Below are positions 36,201 through 44,662 of a stretch of 64,000 nt of DNA, one piece after another. The position numbers and the translations under genes are program-made. The stretch comes from JAFGRU01 sp016934985 (GTDB lineage: Bacteria > Desulfobacterota > Desulfuromonadia > Desulfuromonadales > JAAYDE01). The notes beneath the pieces are model-generated. The model saw only the letters and a list, made by a program, of their open reading frames with translations, made no database searches and was not told the DNA's origin. Where the stretch lies: NCBI GenBank assembly GCA_963665045.2, contig CAXXJQ010000008.1, positions 62,001 to 126,000 of the forward strand. Direction: 5' to 3'. How positions within the stretch are numbered: the stretch's first letter is position 1; each line of letters opens with the position of its first letter.

Positions 36201-37486
36201 ATGAAGGAAACCCCTAAACGTAAACTTTTGATGATTCTTGTCGCAGGCATGATGCTTCTGCCGACCCTGGCTTTCGCTGAGGAGGCGGCAACCGCAAACC
36301 CCGGTGATACGGCCTGGATGCTTGTCAGCACAGCTCTTGTCTTTGTTATGTTCCCCGGCCTTGCCTTGTTTTATGCCGGCATGGTCCGTTCGAAAAACGT
36401 TTTATCCTCCTGTATGCACACATTTGCCGCCATGGCGATCATCGGTGTTCAATGGGTGGTTTTAGGATATACCCTGGCTTTCGGTGGAGCAGGTTCTTTT
36501 TTGGTGGTTTTGAAAATCTGTTTTTAAACGGAATTACTCCCGAAAGCCTTACCGGCACCATTCCGACATTGGTTTTCGTCATGTTCCAGGGGATGTTTGC
36601 CATTATTACCCCCGCATTGATTTCCGGGGCCGTTGCCGAGAGGATGAAATTTTCCACCTATTGTGTATTCATTCTGTTGTGGGCCACTTTGGTGTACGAC
36701 CCCATCTGCCACTGGGTCTGGGGTGATGGCGGCTGGCTTTTGGAGATGGGCGCCCTTGATTTTGCCGGCGGCACCGTGGTCCACCTGTCATCCGGTATCT
36801 CGGCTCTTGTGGTAGCCTTGTTTCTCGGCAAGCGCTTAGGGTATCCCCGTGAACGGATGATGCCTCACAATCTCTCAATGACTCTCCTGGGAGCCGGCCT
36901 GTTATGGTTCGGATGGTTCGGATTCAACGCCGGCAGCGCCCTTTCCGCCGGTAGTGGTGCCGGGTTGGCCTTCGCTGCTACTCAGACCGCAGCTGCCGCC
37001 GCGGCGCTCAGCTGGATGTTGCTCGAATGGATCAAGGCAGGGAAACCCAGTGCCCTGGGGGCCGCCTCCGGTGTTGTTGCAGGCCTTGTTGTCGTCACTC
37101 CCGCGGCCGGTTTTGTTACCCCATTCTGGGCTCTCGTAATGGGACTCCTGGCAGGTATCGTTTGTTATTGCGGCGTCATGATGAAACATAAATTCGGTTA
37201 CGATGACTCTCTTGATGCTTTTGGTGTTCACGGTATCGGCGGGGCTTTCGGGGCTCTGGCGACAGGGGTATTTGCAACCGTCGGGGCCAGCGGTGTGATT
37301 GCCGGTAATCTGCACCAGCTCTGGGTTCAGTTTATTGGAGTTGCGGCAGCCAGCGCCTATGCTGTCGTCGTAACCGTGGTTATCCTGGCGGTCCTGAAGG
37401 CGACCATGGGTCTGCGGGTCAGCGAGGAAGAAGAGGTCGTCGGCCTCGACCAGAGTGCTCATTCTGAGTCCGGATACAATCTTTAA
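36201..37486 (+). pseudogene. amt: Ammonium transporter, frameshifted
   Basis: Amt/MEP/Rh channel for ammonium uptake. The first part (36201 to about 36500) has a signal peptide ending LAFAEEAATA and FYAGMVRSKNVLSSCMHTFA. The frame then breaks in a run of six T at 36497-36502. Adding one T restores AGSFFGGFENLFLNG and the rest, running to 37486 with the twin-histidine motifs GGTVVHLSSG and DAFGVHGIGG. Either a real inactivating frameshift or a sequencing error in the run. GGAGG precedes the ATG. No glnK is adjacent, unlike many amt loci. Confidence 0.88.
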
Positions 37487-37560
37487 TTACTGGAAAGTAT
37501 GCTTCCGGGGCGGGCCAGACCGGTTATCGGCTGGAAATAATGGGGCACCGGAATCTGGTT

Positions 37561-37590
37561 TTGACATGCCGTAGTCTTTGACGATATAAT
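37561..37590 (+). promoter_or_regulatory. Consensus sigma-70 promoter upstream of the glutamate synthase genes
   Basis: TTGACA at 37561-37566 and TATAAT at 37585-37590, both perfect, with an 18-base spacer. It lies 380 bp before the first glutamate synthase ORF and directly in front of a short hairpin-terminated sequence. Confidence 0.7.
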
Positions 37591-37596
37591 TAATCC

Positions 37597-37643
37597 CAAT
37601 AATTGCTTTGCAGAGAAGGGCGCTGGATTTCGAGCGCCTTTTT
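37597..37643 (+). ncRNA. Candidate short RNA or attenuated leader
   Basis: Starting about seven bases after the TATAAT box, roughly 47 bases end in a terminator: GGCGCT (37619-37624) pairs with AGCGCC (37633-37638), followed by TTTTT. With no ORF, this is either a very short RNA, a terminated leader of the glutamate synthase operon, or just the terminator for amt. Confidence 0.45.
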
Positions 37644-37662
37644 CTAAGTTTGAGAACCGCAA

Positions 37663-37724
37663 CCTGTTTTGCTCCGGATACTGACAATCCGGGAAAAGGG
37701 AGCAAAACAGGATACCGTTTTTTT
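37663..37724 (+). terminator. Two-tier stem-loop with T tract
   Basis: CCTGTTTTGCTCC (37663-37675) pairs perfectly with GGAGCAAAACAGG (to 37711); inside it GGAT pairs with ATCC. A run of seven T follows at 37718-37724. It could be a second terminator or a regulatory structure in the leader. Confidence 0.6.
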
Positions 37725-37843
37725 CCAGGTATGGAAATTTCAATTTGTGGGATTAAATAAGGACTTTCACAATCGCTGAAAAGGCCATATTATTTGCCTT
37801 TTCATCCGATAATGTGCTATTGGAAATGTCCTTTTCAGGGAAG

Positions 37844-37936
37844 AAGTCTGTTGGCTGGGGGATAACGCGAAAATGGGGATCGAGGACGCATTTCCCTCTC
37901 GCGCAGTAAATTCACGCCCAGGTCAGGCAGGCTCCT
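37844..37936 (+). repeat. Dispersed extragenic repeat, copy D
   Basis: Starts AGTCTGTTGGCTGGGGGATA, contains AAAATGGGGATCGAGGA and CTCTCGCGCAGTAAATTCA, and ends CCCAGGTCAGGCAGGCTCC. It is the most diverged copy of the family seen at 11716 and 24599. Confidence 0.5.
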
Positions 37937-37972
37937 TGACACCAGAGATAATGAGTTGGGAGGCTTTCGGTT

Positions 37973-39079
37973 ATGTGCCGTATTGGAGCTATAAAAAGCA
38001 AGGAATATTTTCATCCTGGCCGGATTTTTCTGCTGATGCAGTCGATGCAGAAAGGGCATGATAATTCCGGTTTCGCCATGGTCATGCAGGACCTCGGCGG
38101 AATTTTCAAGGGTTTCAAGAATTATCCGACCCTCTCCCTGGCCTGTACGGATGAAGGGCTCAAGATCGCGGAAGATCTTCTGCATGCCGCCGGGTTTCAA
38201 CGGCTTTTGCACTACGAGCCAAAAACCAACCCTCAGCCGGGGCTCGATATCAACACCATGCCGAATTACGTCTTTGAAACTTTCATGTATCCCCGGGAGT
38301 ACCAGAAGGCTTCCGCGAAGGAAAAAGGGGAAATCCTCGTCAATATGCGTCTGACGCTGCGTAAAGCCCTTGAGGAAGGGGACAATGGCTATGTGTATTC
38401 TTTCTGGCCGGATGTCCTGACCCTCAAGGAAATCGGCAATCCCCAGGATATCGGGACCTATTTCAATCTCTGGGAGCCGGATAAGAATTTCACCGCCCGG
38501 ATTATTACCGCGCAGTGCCGCCAGAATACCAATTACGACATCGTCCGTTATGCGGCCCACCCTTTCTTCCTTCAGGGTTATACCGTTCTCGCCAACGGCG
38601 AAAACACTTTTTACCTTAAAAATGTCGAATTCCAGAGAAAACTTCATCGCGGGTATATCGGGTTCGAATCCGATTCCCAATGCTTTCTTTATACTTTGCA
38701 CTATGTCCATCATGAGCTGGAATGGCCCCTCCCTTACTACAAGCATGTCATTACCCCTCTTCCCTTTGAGGAAATTTCCAGGCGGGACGACAAGGACCAG
38801 CTGCTGGCCATCCGCCAGTCCCTTGCCCATCTCGAGATCAATGGCCCCAATACCATCATCGGGGTTCTTCCCGACGGTACCCTTTTTACTTGCTGCGATG
38901 CCAAGAAGCTGAGGCCGGTCGTGGTGGGCAGAACGGATGACTATGTGGTGCTGGCTTCGGAGGTTTGCGGTGTCAACGAGGTCCTTCCCGATCGCAAATG
39001 GGAAAAGGACATCTATCCGAACGAAAGGGAAATTGTTTCGGTGGACAATAATCTGGAGATTCAGCGATGGAAACAATGA
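37973..39079 (+). CDS. Glutamate synthase, glutamine amidotransferase subunit
   Basis: 368 residues, class II glutamine amidotransferase (Ntn hydrolase). The nucleophile is Cys2 of MCRIGAI, exposed after Met removal. MQKGHDNSGFAMVMQD and QCRQNTNYDIVRYAAHPFFL are family motifs. It releases ammonia from glutamine for the synthase domain encoded next. GGGAGG lies before the ATG. It overlaps the next gene by 13 bases. The stand-alone arrangement matches the split, archaeal-type glutamate synthase. Confidence 0.9.
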   Translation: MCRIGAIKSKEYFHPGRIFLLMQSMQKGHDNSGFAMVMQDLGGIFKGFKNYPTLSLACTDEGLKIAEDLLHAAGFQRLLHYEPKTNPQPGLDINTMPNYVFETFMYPREYQKASAKEKGEILVNMRLTLRKALEEGDNGYVYSFWPDVLTLKEIGNPQDIGTYFNLWEPDKNFTARIITAQCRQNTNYDIVRYAAHPFFLQGYTVLANGENTFYLKNVEFQRKLHRGYIGFESDSQCFLYTLHYVHHELEWPLPYYKHVITPLPFEEISRRDDKDQLLAIRQSLAHLEINGPNTIIGVLPDGTLFTCCDAKKLRPVVVGRTDDYVVLASEVCGVNEVLPDRKWEKDIYPNEREIVSVDNNLEIQRWKQ

Positions 39080-40710
39080 AAGCGCAAAACATAACCACCA
39101 ACGATCTGTTCTGGCAGGTTAAGTACGATGCCAGCCGTTGCACCCTGTGCGGTTCCTGCGTCGCGGCCTGTTCTTTCCGCGCCATCGAGTGCAAAGTCGA
39201 ACGCCGCCGCATGGTGTTTTCCGAAGGTGACTATCCCGATCCGAAAAGCCGTTTTTCCGCAGTGCCGGTCATTCGTCAGGTCAATTCGGTGAAAAATTTC
39301 TGCCGCGGTTGCGGCATCTGCCAGAAGGTCTGCCCCAATGACGCTATTGGACCGGTACGCAATCCCGACACCCGCTTTCCAGTTATCTCCCGCTGTCTCA
39401 TGGGTGATTCGATCAAGCGCGGCGGGCGTAAAAATCTCGAGGGGGATCACCGTGCCCTTGACAGCATCGGTATCGGCCGCATATCCCAGATGACCGACCC
39501 CAGTCTCGATGCTTCGCGTCATACCTTCGATATACTGGCGCCTTTCGGTCGTATCCTGCCGCCCAAGCAGTTGCCGCTGAAGGTCGGGGCCGACGGCAAG
39601 CTGGAGCAGACAGAACGGACTCCGCCGGTACGCTGGATCTATCCTGTCATTATCGGCGATATGTCCATCGGCGCCCTGTCCTGGCGCATGTGGGAAGCCA
39701 TGGCCATTGCCGTCGCCTATCTCAACGAGGAGTGCGGCCTGCCGGTCCGCCTCTGTTCCGGTGAGGGCGGGGTCCCCGAGCGCCTGCTGAAGAGCCGTTA
39801 TCTGAAATATCTCATTCTCCAGATCGCTTCGGGGCATTTCGGTTGGAACCGAATCATCAAGACCATGCCGCACATGACCGAAGACCCGGCGGGAATTCTC
39901 ATCAAGATCGGGCAGGGGGCGAAACCCGGAGACGGGGGCCTGCTTCTGGCTCAGAAGGTGGCGGAGCATATCCAGGCCATTCGCGGCGTGCCCAAAGCCG
40001 ACCTGCTGTCGCCTCCCAACCATCAGGGACTTTATTCCATCGAGGAGAGTGTTCAGAAGATGTTCCTCTCCTTCAATGCCGCCTTCAAGTTCCGCGTTCC
40101 CGTGGCCATCAAGGTGGCCGCGAGCGCCACTTCCGTTTCGGTTTTCAACAACCTGGTCCGCGATCCCTACAATATCGTCGGCGGATTTTTCCTGGATGGT
40201 ATCGATGGCGGCACCGGGGCGGCCCACGAGGTTTCCCTCGACCACACCGGGCATCCCATCGTCAGCAAGCTGCGCGATTGCTATCTGGCTGCCGTTTCCC
40301 AGGGACGCCAGGGCCATATTCCGCTCTGGGCCGGGGGCGGCTTGGGGAAAACCGGCGACCTTGCGGCAGAGGCTTTTAAGATGATCTGCCTGGGGGCCAA
40401 CGGTATTTTTGCCGGGAAACTGGTCCTCCAGATGGCCGGCTGCGTCGGCAACGACAGAGGCCGCTGCAACGCCTGTAACACGGGCCTGTGCCCGGTTGGC
40501 ATCACCACCCAGGAGTCGGCGCTGGTTCATCGGCTCAACCCCGAAATGGTTGCGCAGAATATCGTCAATTATTTCCTGGCGATGGACAAAGAGTTCAGAA
40601 AGCTGCTGGCCCCCATCGGCAACTCGTCCCTCCCCGTCGGACGTTCGGATGCCCTGGTGGCCACCGATAAGGCGATTGCCGACAGACTAAAGATTCAGTA
40701 CGTCTGTTAA
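39067..40710 (+). CDS. Glutamate synthase, FMN-binding subunit with N-terminal ferredoxin
   Basis: 547 residues. Residues about 17-85 hold two 4Fe-4S motifs (CTLCGSCVAACSF, CRGCGICQKVCP). The rest is the FMN/2-oxoglutarate TIM barrel with GEGGVPERLLKSRY, DGIDGGTGAAHEVSLDHTG, and the 3Fe-4S site in CNACNTGLCPVGITTQ. It makes glutamate from 2-oxoglutarate and ammonia. The ferredoxin domain supplies electrons, so reduced ferredoxin or NAD(P)H through the third subunit is the donor. GGAGA lies upstream of the ATG. Confidence 0.92.
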   Translation: METMKAQNITTNDLFWQVKYDASRCTLCGSCVAACSFRAIECKVERRRMVFSEGDYPDPKSRFSAVPVIRQVNSVKNFCRGCGICQKVCPNDAIGPVRNPDTRFPVISRCLMGDSIKRGGRKNLEGDHRALDSIGIGRISQMTDPSLDASRHTFDILAPFGRILPPKQLPLKVGADGKLEQTERTPPVRWIYPVIIGDMSIGALSWRMWEAMAIAVAYLNEECGLPVRLCSGEGGVPERLLKSRYLKYLILQIASGHFGWNRIIKTMPHMTEDPAGILIKIGQGAKPGDGGLLLAQKVAEHIQAIRGVPKADLLSPPNHQGLYSIEESVQKMFLSFNAAFKFRVPVAIKVAASATSVSVFNNLVRDPYNIVGGFFLDGIDGGTGAAHEVSLDHTGHPIVSKLRDCYLAAVSQGRQGHIPLWAGGGLGKTGDLAAEAFKMICLGANGIFAGKLVLQMAGCVGNDRGRCNACNTGLCPVGITTQESALVHRLNPEMVAQNIVNYFLAMDKEFRKLLAPIGNSSLPVGRSDALVATDKAIADRLKIQYVC

Positions 40711-40721
40711 GGAGAATTGAA

Positions 40722-43034
40722 ATGGCGACGACAATTGTCGGATTTGAGAATGATAAAAGGATTTCCACTCAAAAGCTGCTGCAGAAAATTTATGCGGCTC
40801 TTGAGCAGGGAGAAACCGAATTTGAGGTGATCTCCTCGGGTCACCATGATATCGGCGGCCCTCTCTGGACCGAGGATGGAAGCCCTTTGCGTTTCCGGAT
40901 CAAAAACCCCGGCCAGCGGGTTGGCTCCTTCGGCCTCCAGGGAACCGAAATTATTGTCGAAGGGCCGGCTCCCGCGGACGCTGGTTGGCTCAATGCCGGG
41001 GCATCCCTGATCATCAAGGGCGACGGCGGCGATACCACGGCCCACTGTTCCGCAGCCGGTAAGATCTATGTTGCCGGCCGGGTTGGAACCCGTTCCGGTT
41101 CCCTGATGAAGCATGACCCGGCTTACGAACCGCCGGAATTCTGGATTTTGAAAAACACCGGTTCCTTTTCCTTTGAATTCATGGGTGGAGGTATCGCTGT
41201 GGTCTGCGGTTATGACTCGGAAGAGTTCGAGTCGGTTCTCGGTGACCGCAGCTGTGTCGGCATGGTGGGTGGGACTATATTCGTGCGTGGTCCTGTCCAG
41301 GGCCTTTCCCATCATGTCTGGTTGGCAGGGCTCGACGAGGCGGACCAGAAATTCCTGCAGGAGAACATTCCGGTTTTCCTTAATAAGATTGGCAAAAAAG
41401 AACTTCTTGCCACCCTTACCGATTGGTCACAGTGGCAGAAAATTGTCGCCAAGACCTATGAGGAGCGCAAAGCCCAGAGCCGCATCACTCTGCATGAATT
41501 TATCGAGCAGAAATGGGTCCCCGGAGGCATTTTCGCGGATGTCGTGGAAGATGACTACAGTTTTACCGCCGGTCTCGTCAACACCGGCGAGCACCGCCTG
41601 AAAATCCCCCATTGGCAGGACCGGCGCTACAGCGCCCCCTGTGAGGCCTCCTGTCCCTCGTCTATACCCACTCAACAGAGGATCAATCTTCTGCGCGAGG
41701 GCAAAATTGAAGAGGCCCTGGCCCTTGTATTGCGCTATTCACCCTTTCCGGGGAGCGTCTGCGGCGAGGTCTGCCCCAACCTGTGCATGGATGCCTGTAC
41801 CCGCGCATTTCTCGATCACCCGGTCTTCATGAAAGACTTAGGGCGTCTCTCCATTGATGTCCCCGCTCCCACGCCACCCCCATCGACGGGGAAAAAAATA
41901 GCCGTTATCGGTGGTGGCCCCGGTGGTTTGAGCGCGGCCTGGCAATTGCGGTTCAAGGGGCACGAGGTAACGGTTTTTGAAAGCGATGAAGAGGTCGGCG
42001 GCAAGCTGCGCCAGGTAATTCCCGAAGAGCGTCTACCGCGTCAGGTCTTGAATCGTGAAATCGATCGGATCAAGGAAGTCGGCATTGAGCTGCGCACTTC
42101 AACCCAGGTCGACCAGAAGCTTTTTGAATCGCTGCACGCCGATTATGATGCAGTAGTCATCGCCTCCGGTGCCCACAACCCCATAATCATTCCCTTCAAA
42201 GGGCATGAGAGGGTTCGCCAGGGGCTTCATTTTCTCAAAGCCCTCAACCGGGGGGAACGTCCTTCCGTGGGGAAAAAAGTGGTCGTGATCGGGGCGGGCA
42301 ACGCGGGCATGGACGTTGGTCTTGGTGCTTTTACCATGGGAGCCGATGAGGTGACGGCCATCGATATCCAGCGCCCCGGCGCTTATCAGCATGAGATCGC
42401 CCATTTTGAAAAATTGGGCGGCAGGATCGAGTGGCCGTTCATGACCGAAAAGGTTGACGAGAAAGGTATTCATGCGACCGACGGCCGTTTCATCGAGGCC
42501 GACGATATTCTTTTCGCCGTTGGCGAGCGTCCCGATCTTTCCTACCTGCCGCGCGATTGGGTGGATGATTGCGGCATGGTGGCCATTGACGAATGCCGGC
42601 AGGTTGTCGCGGCGCCCGGTGTCTTCGCAGTAGGGGATACCACCGAGCCGGGACTTCTCACCCACGCCATCGGCAGCGGCCGTGATGTCGCCGAATACAT
42701 TGACGATATGCTCAACAATGTCGAACTGGTACCCAAACCCAAGCGGGAAATGATTCCCCAGAGCTGTCTCCGCAAAGAGTATTTCCGCCCTCTCAAACGC
42801 GGCCATTTCAAAGTTGAAGATGTGGTCGAGTTGGAAACCAGCCGCTGTCTTTCCTGCGGAACCTGCCGCGACTGCGGTATGTGCATGGAGGCCTGCCCCG
42901 AAGGTGCCATCACCCGTGAGGAACTGGAAGACGGCGCTTTTGAATACGTAAGTGACGAAAAGTACTGCATCGGCTGCGGCATCTGTGCGGGCATCTGCCC
43001 GTGCGGCATCTGGGCCATGGAGCAGGTCGTATAA
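40722..43034 (+). CDS. Glutamate synthase GXGXG domain fused to FAD oxidoreductase and ferredoxin
   Basis: 770 residues. Residues about 1-250 are the GXGXG beta-helix of glutamate synthase (AGRVGTRSGSLMKHDP and on). Then comes a GltD-like module: a cysteine region (CEASCPSSIPTQQRINLLRE, CGEVCPNLCMDAC), FAD motif IAVIGGGPGGLSAAW and NAD(P) motif VVVIGAGNAGMDVGLG. The C terminus has two 4Fe-4S motifs (CGTCRDCGMCMEACPEGA, CIGCGICAGICPCG). It thus holds both structural and electron-input parts. AAGGAG precedes the ATG; a terminator follows directly. Confidence 0.9.
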   Translation: MATTIVGFENDKRISTQKLLQKIYAALEQGETEFEVISSGHHDIGGPLWTEDGSPLRFRIKNPGQRVGSFGLQGTEIIVEGPAPADAGWLNAGASLIIKGDGGDTTAHCSAAGKIYVAGRVGTRSGSLMKHDPAYEPPEFWILKNTGSFSFEFMGGGIAVVCGYDSEEFESVLGDRSCVGMVGGTIFVRGPVQGLSHHVWLAGLDEADQKFLQENIPVFLNKIGKKELLATLTDWSQWQKIVAKTYEERKAQSRITLHEFIEQKWVPGGIFADVVEDDYSFTAGLVNTGEHRLKIPHWQDRRYSAPCEASCPSSIPTQQRINLLREGKIEEALALVLRYSPFPGSVCGEVCPNLCMDACTRAFLDHPVFMKDLGRLSIDVPAPTPPPSTGKKIAVIGGGPGGLSAAWQLRFKGHEVTVFESDEEVGGKLRQVIPEERLPRQVLNREIDRIKEVGIELRTSTQVDQKLFESLHADYDAVVIASGAHNPIIIPFKGHERVRQGLHFLKALNRGERPSVGKKVVVIGAGNAGMDVGLGAFTMGADEVTAIDIQRPGAYQHEIAHFEKLGGRIEWPFMTEKVDEKGIHATDGRFIEADDILFAVGERPDLSYLPRDWVDDCGMVAIDECRQVVAAPGVFAVGDTTEPGLLTHAIGSGRDVAEYIDDMLNNVELVPKPKREMIPQSCLRKEYFRPLKRGHFKVEDVVELETSRCLSCGTCRDCGMCMEACPEGAITREELEDGAFEYVSDEKYCIGCGICAGICPCGIWAMEQVV

Positions 43035-43035
43035 A

Positions 43036-43070
43036 TTGAAAAAGGGGCCGCCAAGCGGCCCCTTTTTCAA
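43036..43070 (+). terminator. Terminator of the glutamate synthase operon
   Basis: TTGAAAAAGGGGCCG pairs perfectly with CGGCCCCTTTTTCAA around a 5-base loop. Confidence 0.9.
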
Positions 43071-43186
43071 TTTAATTTATATTATTTGAGTCCACGGTCC
43101 TTTTTTGCAATTGCTTCATTCCTAAACCAGGCGGGCTTCGGGGCTGAAAATTTCCTGTGTTATTCACCGCTTTCCGGGATTTTGTA

Positions 43187-43215
43187 TTGACAGCAATGGC
43201 TGCCTGCCTTACAAA
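43187..43215 (+). promoter_or_regulatory. Predicted sigma-70 promoter of the DUF362 gene
   Basis: TTGACA at 43187-43192 and TACAAA at 43210-43215 with a 17-base spacer, about 95 bp before the start codon. Confidence 0.45.
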
Positions 43216-43310
43216 GGAACACTAATCCGAAAACGACCCCCTGCCACCTTGTAATTTTACAGCAGCCCACACCAATAACCTTTGAAATCAATAATTCAAG
43301 TACTTCTATC

Positions 43311-44486
43311 ATGAATAAAAATTTAGTTTCCGTGGCCCACGGAAGTGGCCCTTATCAGAATATTATCGCTGCTTTGAAACGTCTGGACCTGTCCGTTATC
43401 AAGGGGAAACGGGTCCTGATAAAACCCAATGCGGGCCGCCACGTTACCGGCTGCCGGGGCATCACTACTCATCCCGAGGCGGTTGCCGCGGTGATTGATG
43501 CGGCAGCAGCGGAAGCTCCAGCCTACATCGCCATCGGCGAAAGCCCCATCCTCGGGGTCAATACCCTGGAGGCCTTTGAATCCACCGGGATTGCCGCTGT
43601 GGCCAGGGAAAAAAGCATTCCATTGATCGACATGGATGAGCGCAAACCCGTCAAAAAGCCGGTGAAGGATGGCAGGGTTCTCGATACGCTCAAGTTCTGC
43701 GCCGATATCTTTGATTTCGATTTCATTATTTCCGTGCCGGTAGCCAAGTCGCACATGCATACCCAGGTGACCCTCGGCATCAAAAACATGAAAGGCTGCC
43801 TCTGGCATAACGAGAAAGTTCGCCTCCACCAGCTCGAATACCGGGAAAACAAGAGCTATCCCGAAAAGACGCTGGACAGTGCCATTTCCGATCTGGCAAG
43901 CATGCTGCTTCCCGACCTCACCGTTGTCGACGGATTTACCGGCATGGAAGGATTGGGACCCAGCTCGGGCGAGCCGGTCCAGTCCGATTTTGCCGTCGCT
44001 TCGTTCAATCCCCTGGCGGCCGACAAAACGACCCTGGAACTTATGGGCTTCACCCTTGATGAGGTAATCCATCTGAAACTTGTCAAGGATCGGCGGATCG
44101 TTTCCCTTGAGGGTGTCGTGGTAGAGCCTGCCGACTACATGACCTATGCCCGTCAGTTCAAGCGGTCGCCCGATAAACTCGATATCGAATTCCCCAACAT
44201 TGTCGTCCACGACCATAACTCCTGCAGCGCCTGTCTTTCAACCACACTCCTCTTTTTAAAGCGGTTCGCCGACGAACTGGGAGACTATGTTTTTCCCGAC
44301 GGCAAACTTCACCTGGCTATCGGCAAAGACATAAAAGACTTTCCCGAAGGCACCATCCTCATTGGCAACTGCACCCACCATCATAAAGACAGGGGTGCGT
44401 TTGTGCCCGGTTGCCCACCTGTTGCCTCGCGTATTTATAAAGCCATAACCGGGGTCGAACCCGAGACCAACGAGCCCGAGTCCTGA
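43311..44486 (+). CDS. DUF362 domain protein
   Basis: 391 residues, almost entirely a DUF362 domain. Motifs: KRVLIKPNAGRHVTGCRGIT near the start, ISVPVAKSHMHTQVTLGIKN and GCLWHNEKVR in the middle. DUF362 proteins in anaerobes often carry ferredoxin domains; this one has none, only a short Cys pair (SCSACLST) near residue 304. The function of the family is not settled. The ribosome site is weak. It is a single-gene unit ending in a terminator. Confidence 0.85.
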   Translation: MNKNLVSVAHGSGPYQNIIAALKRLDLSVIKGKRVLIKPNAGRHVTGCRGITTHPEAVAAVIDAAAAEAPAYIAIGESPILGVNTLEAFESTGIAAVAREKSIPLIDMDERKPVKKPVKDGRVLDTLKFCADIFDFDFIISVPVAKSHMHTQVTLGIKNMKGCLWHNEKVRLHQLEYRENKSYPEKTLDSAISDLASMLLPDLTVVDGFTGMEGLGPSSGEPVQSDFAVASFNPLAADKTTLELMGFTLDEVIHLKLVKDRRIVSLEGVVVEPADYMTYARQFKRSPDKLDIEFPNIVVHDHNSCSACLSTTLLFLKRFADELGDYVFPDGKLHLAIGKDIKDFPEGTILIGNCTHHHKDRGAFVPGCPPVASRIYKAITGVEPETNEPES

Positions 44487-44531
44487 GATCACTTTTGATA
44501 AACAGGGATATGCTTCCGACATTTCCCAAGG

Positions 44532-44558
44532 CTGACGTTTGTCCGTCAGATTTTTTTT
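44532..44558 (+). terminator. Rho-independent terminator of the DUF362 gene
   Basis: CTGACG pairs with CGTCAG around a 6-base loop, followed by eight T at 44551-44558. Confidence 0.85.
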
Positions 44559-44662
44559 AAACGCTTTTCCCGCCTGGTTTATTTCTGGAAAAATTTCCGC
44601 GTTCCTGCTGTTTCCGCCTCTTTAATGGTTTGTTTTTATTGGCATGGTTCTCGTAAAAAAGA

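Noticed and set aside
38660..38673. tRNA T-arm-like GGGTTCGAATCC
   Set aside because: Lies inside the amidotransferase gene and has no acceptor or anticodon stem around it.
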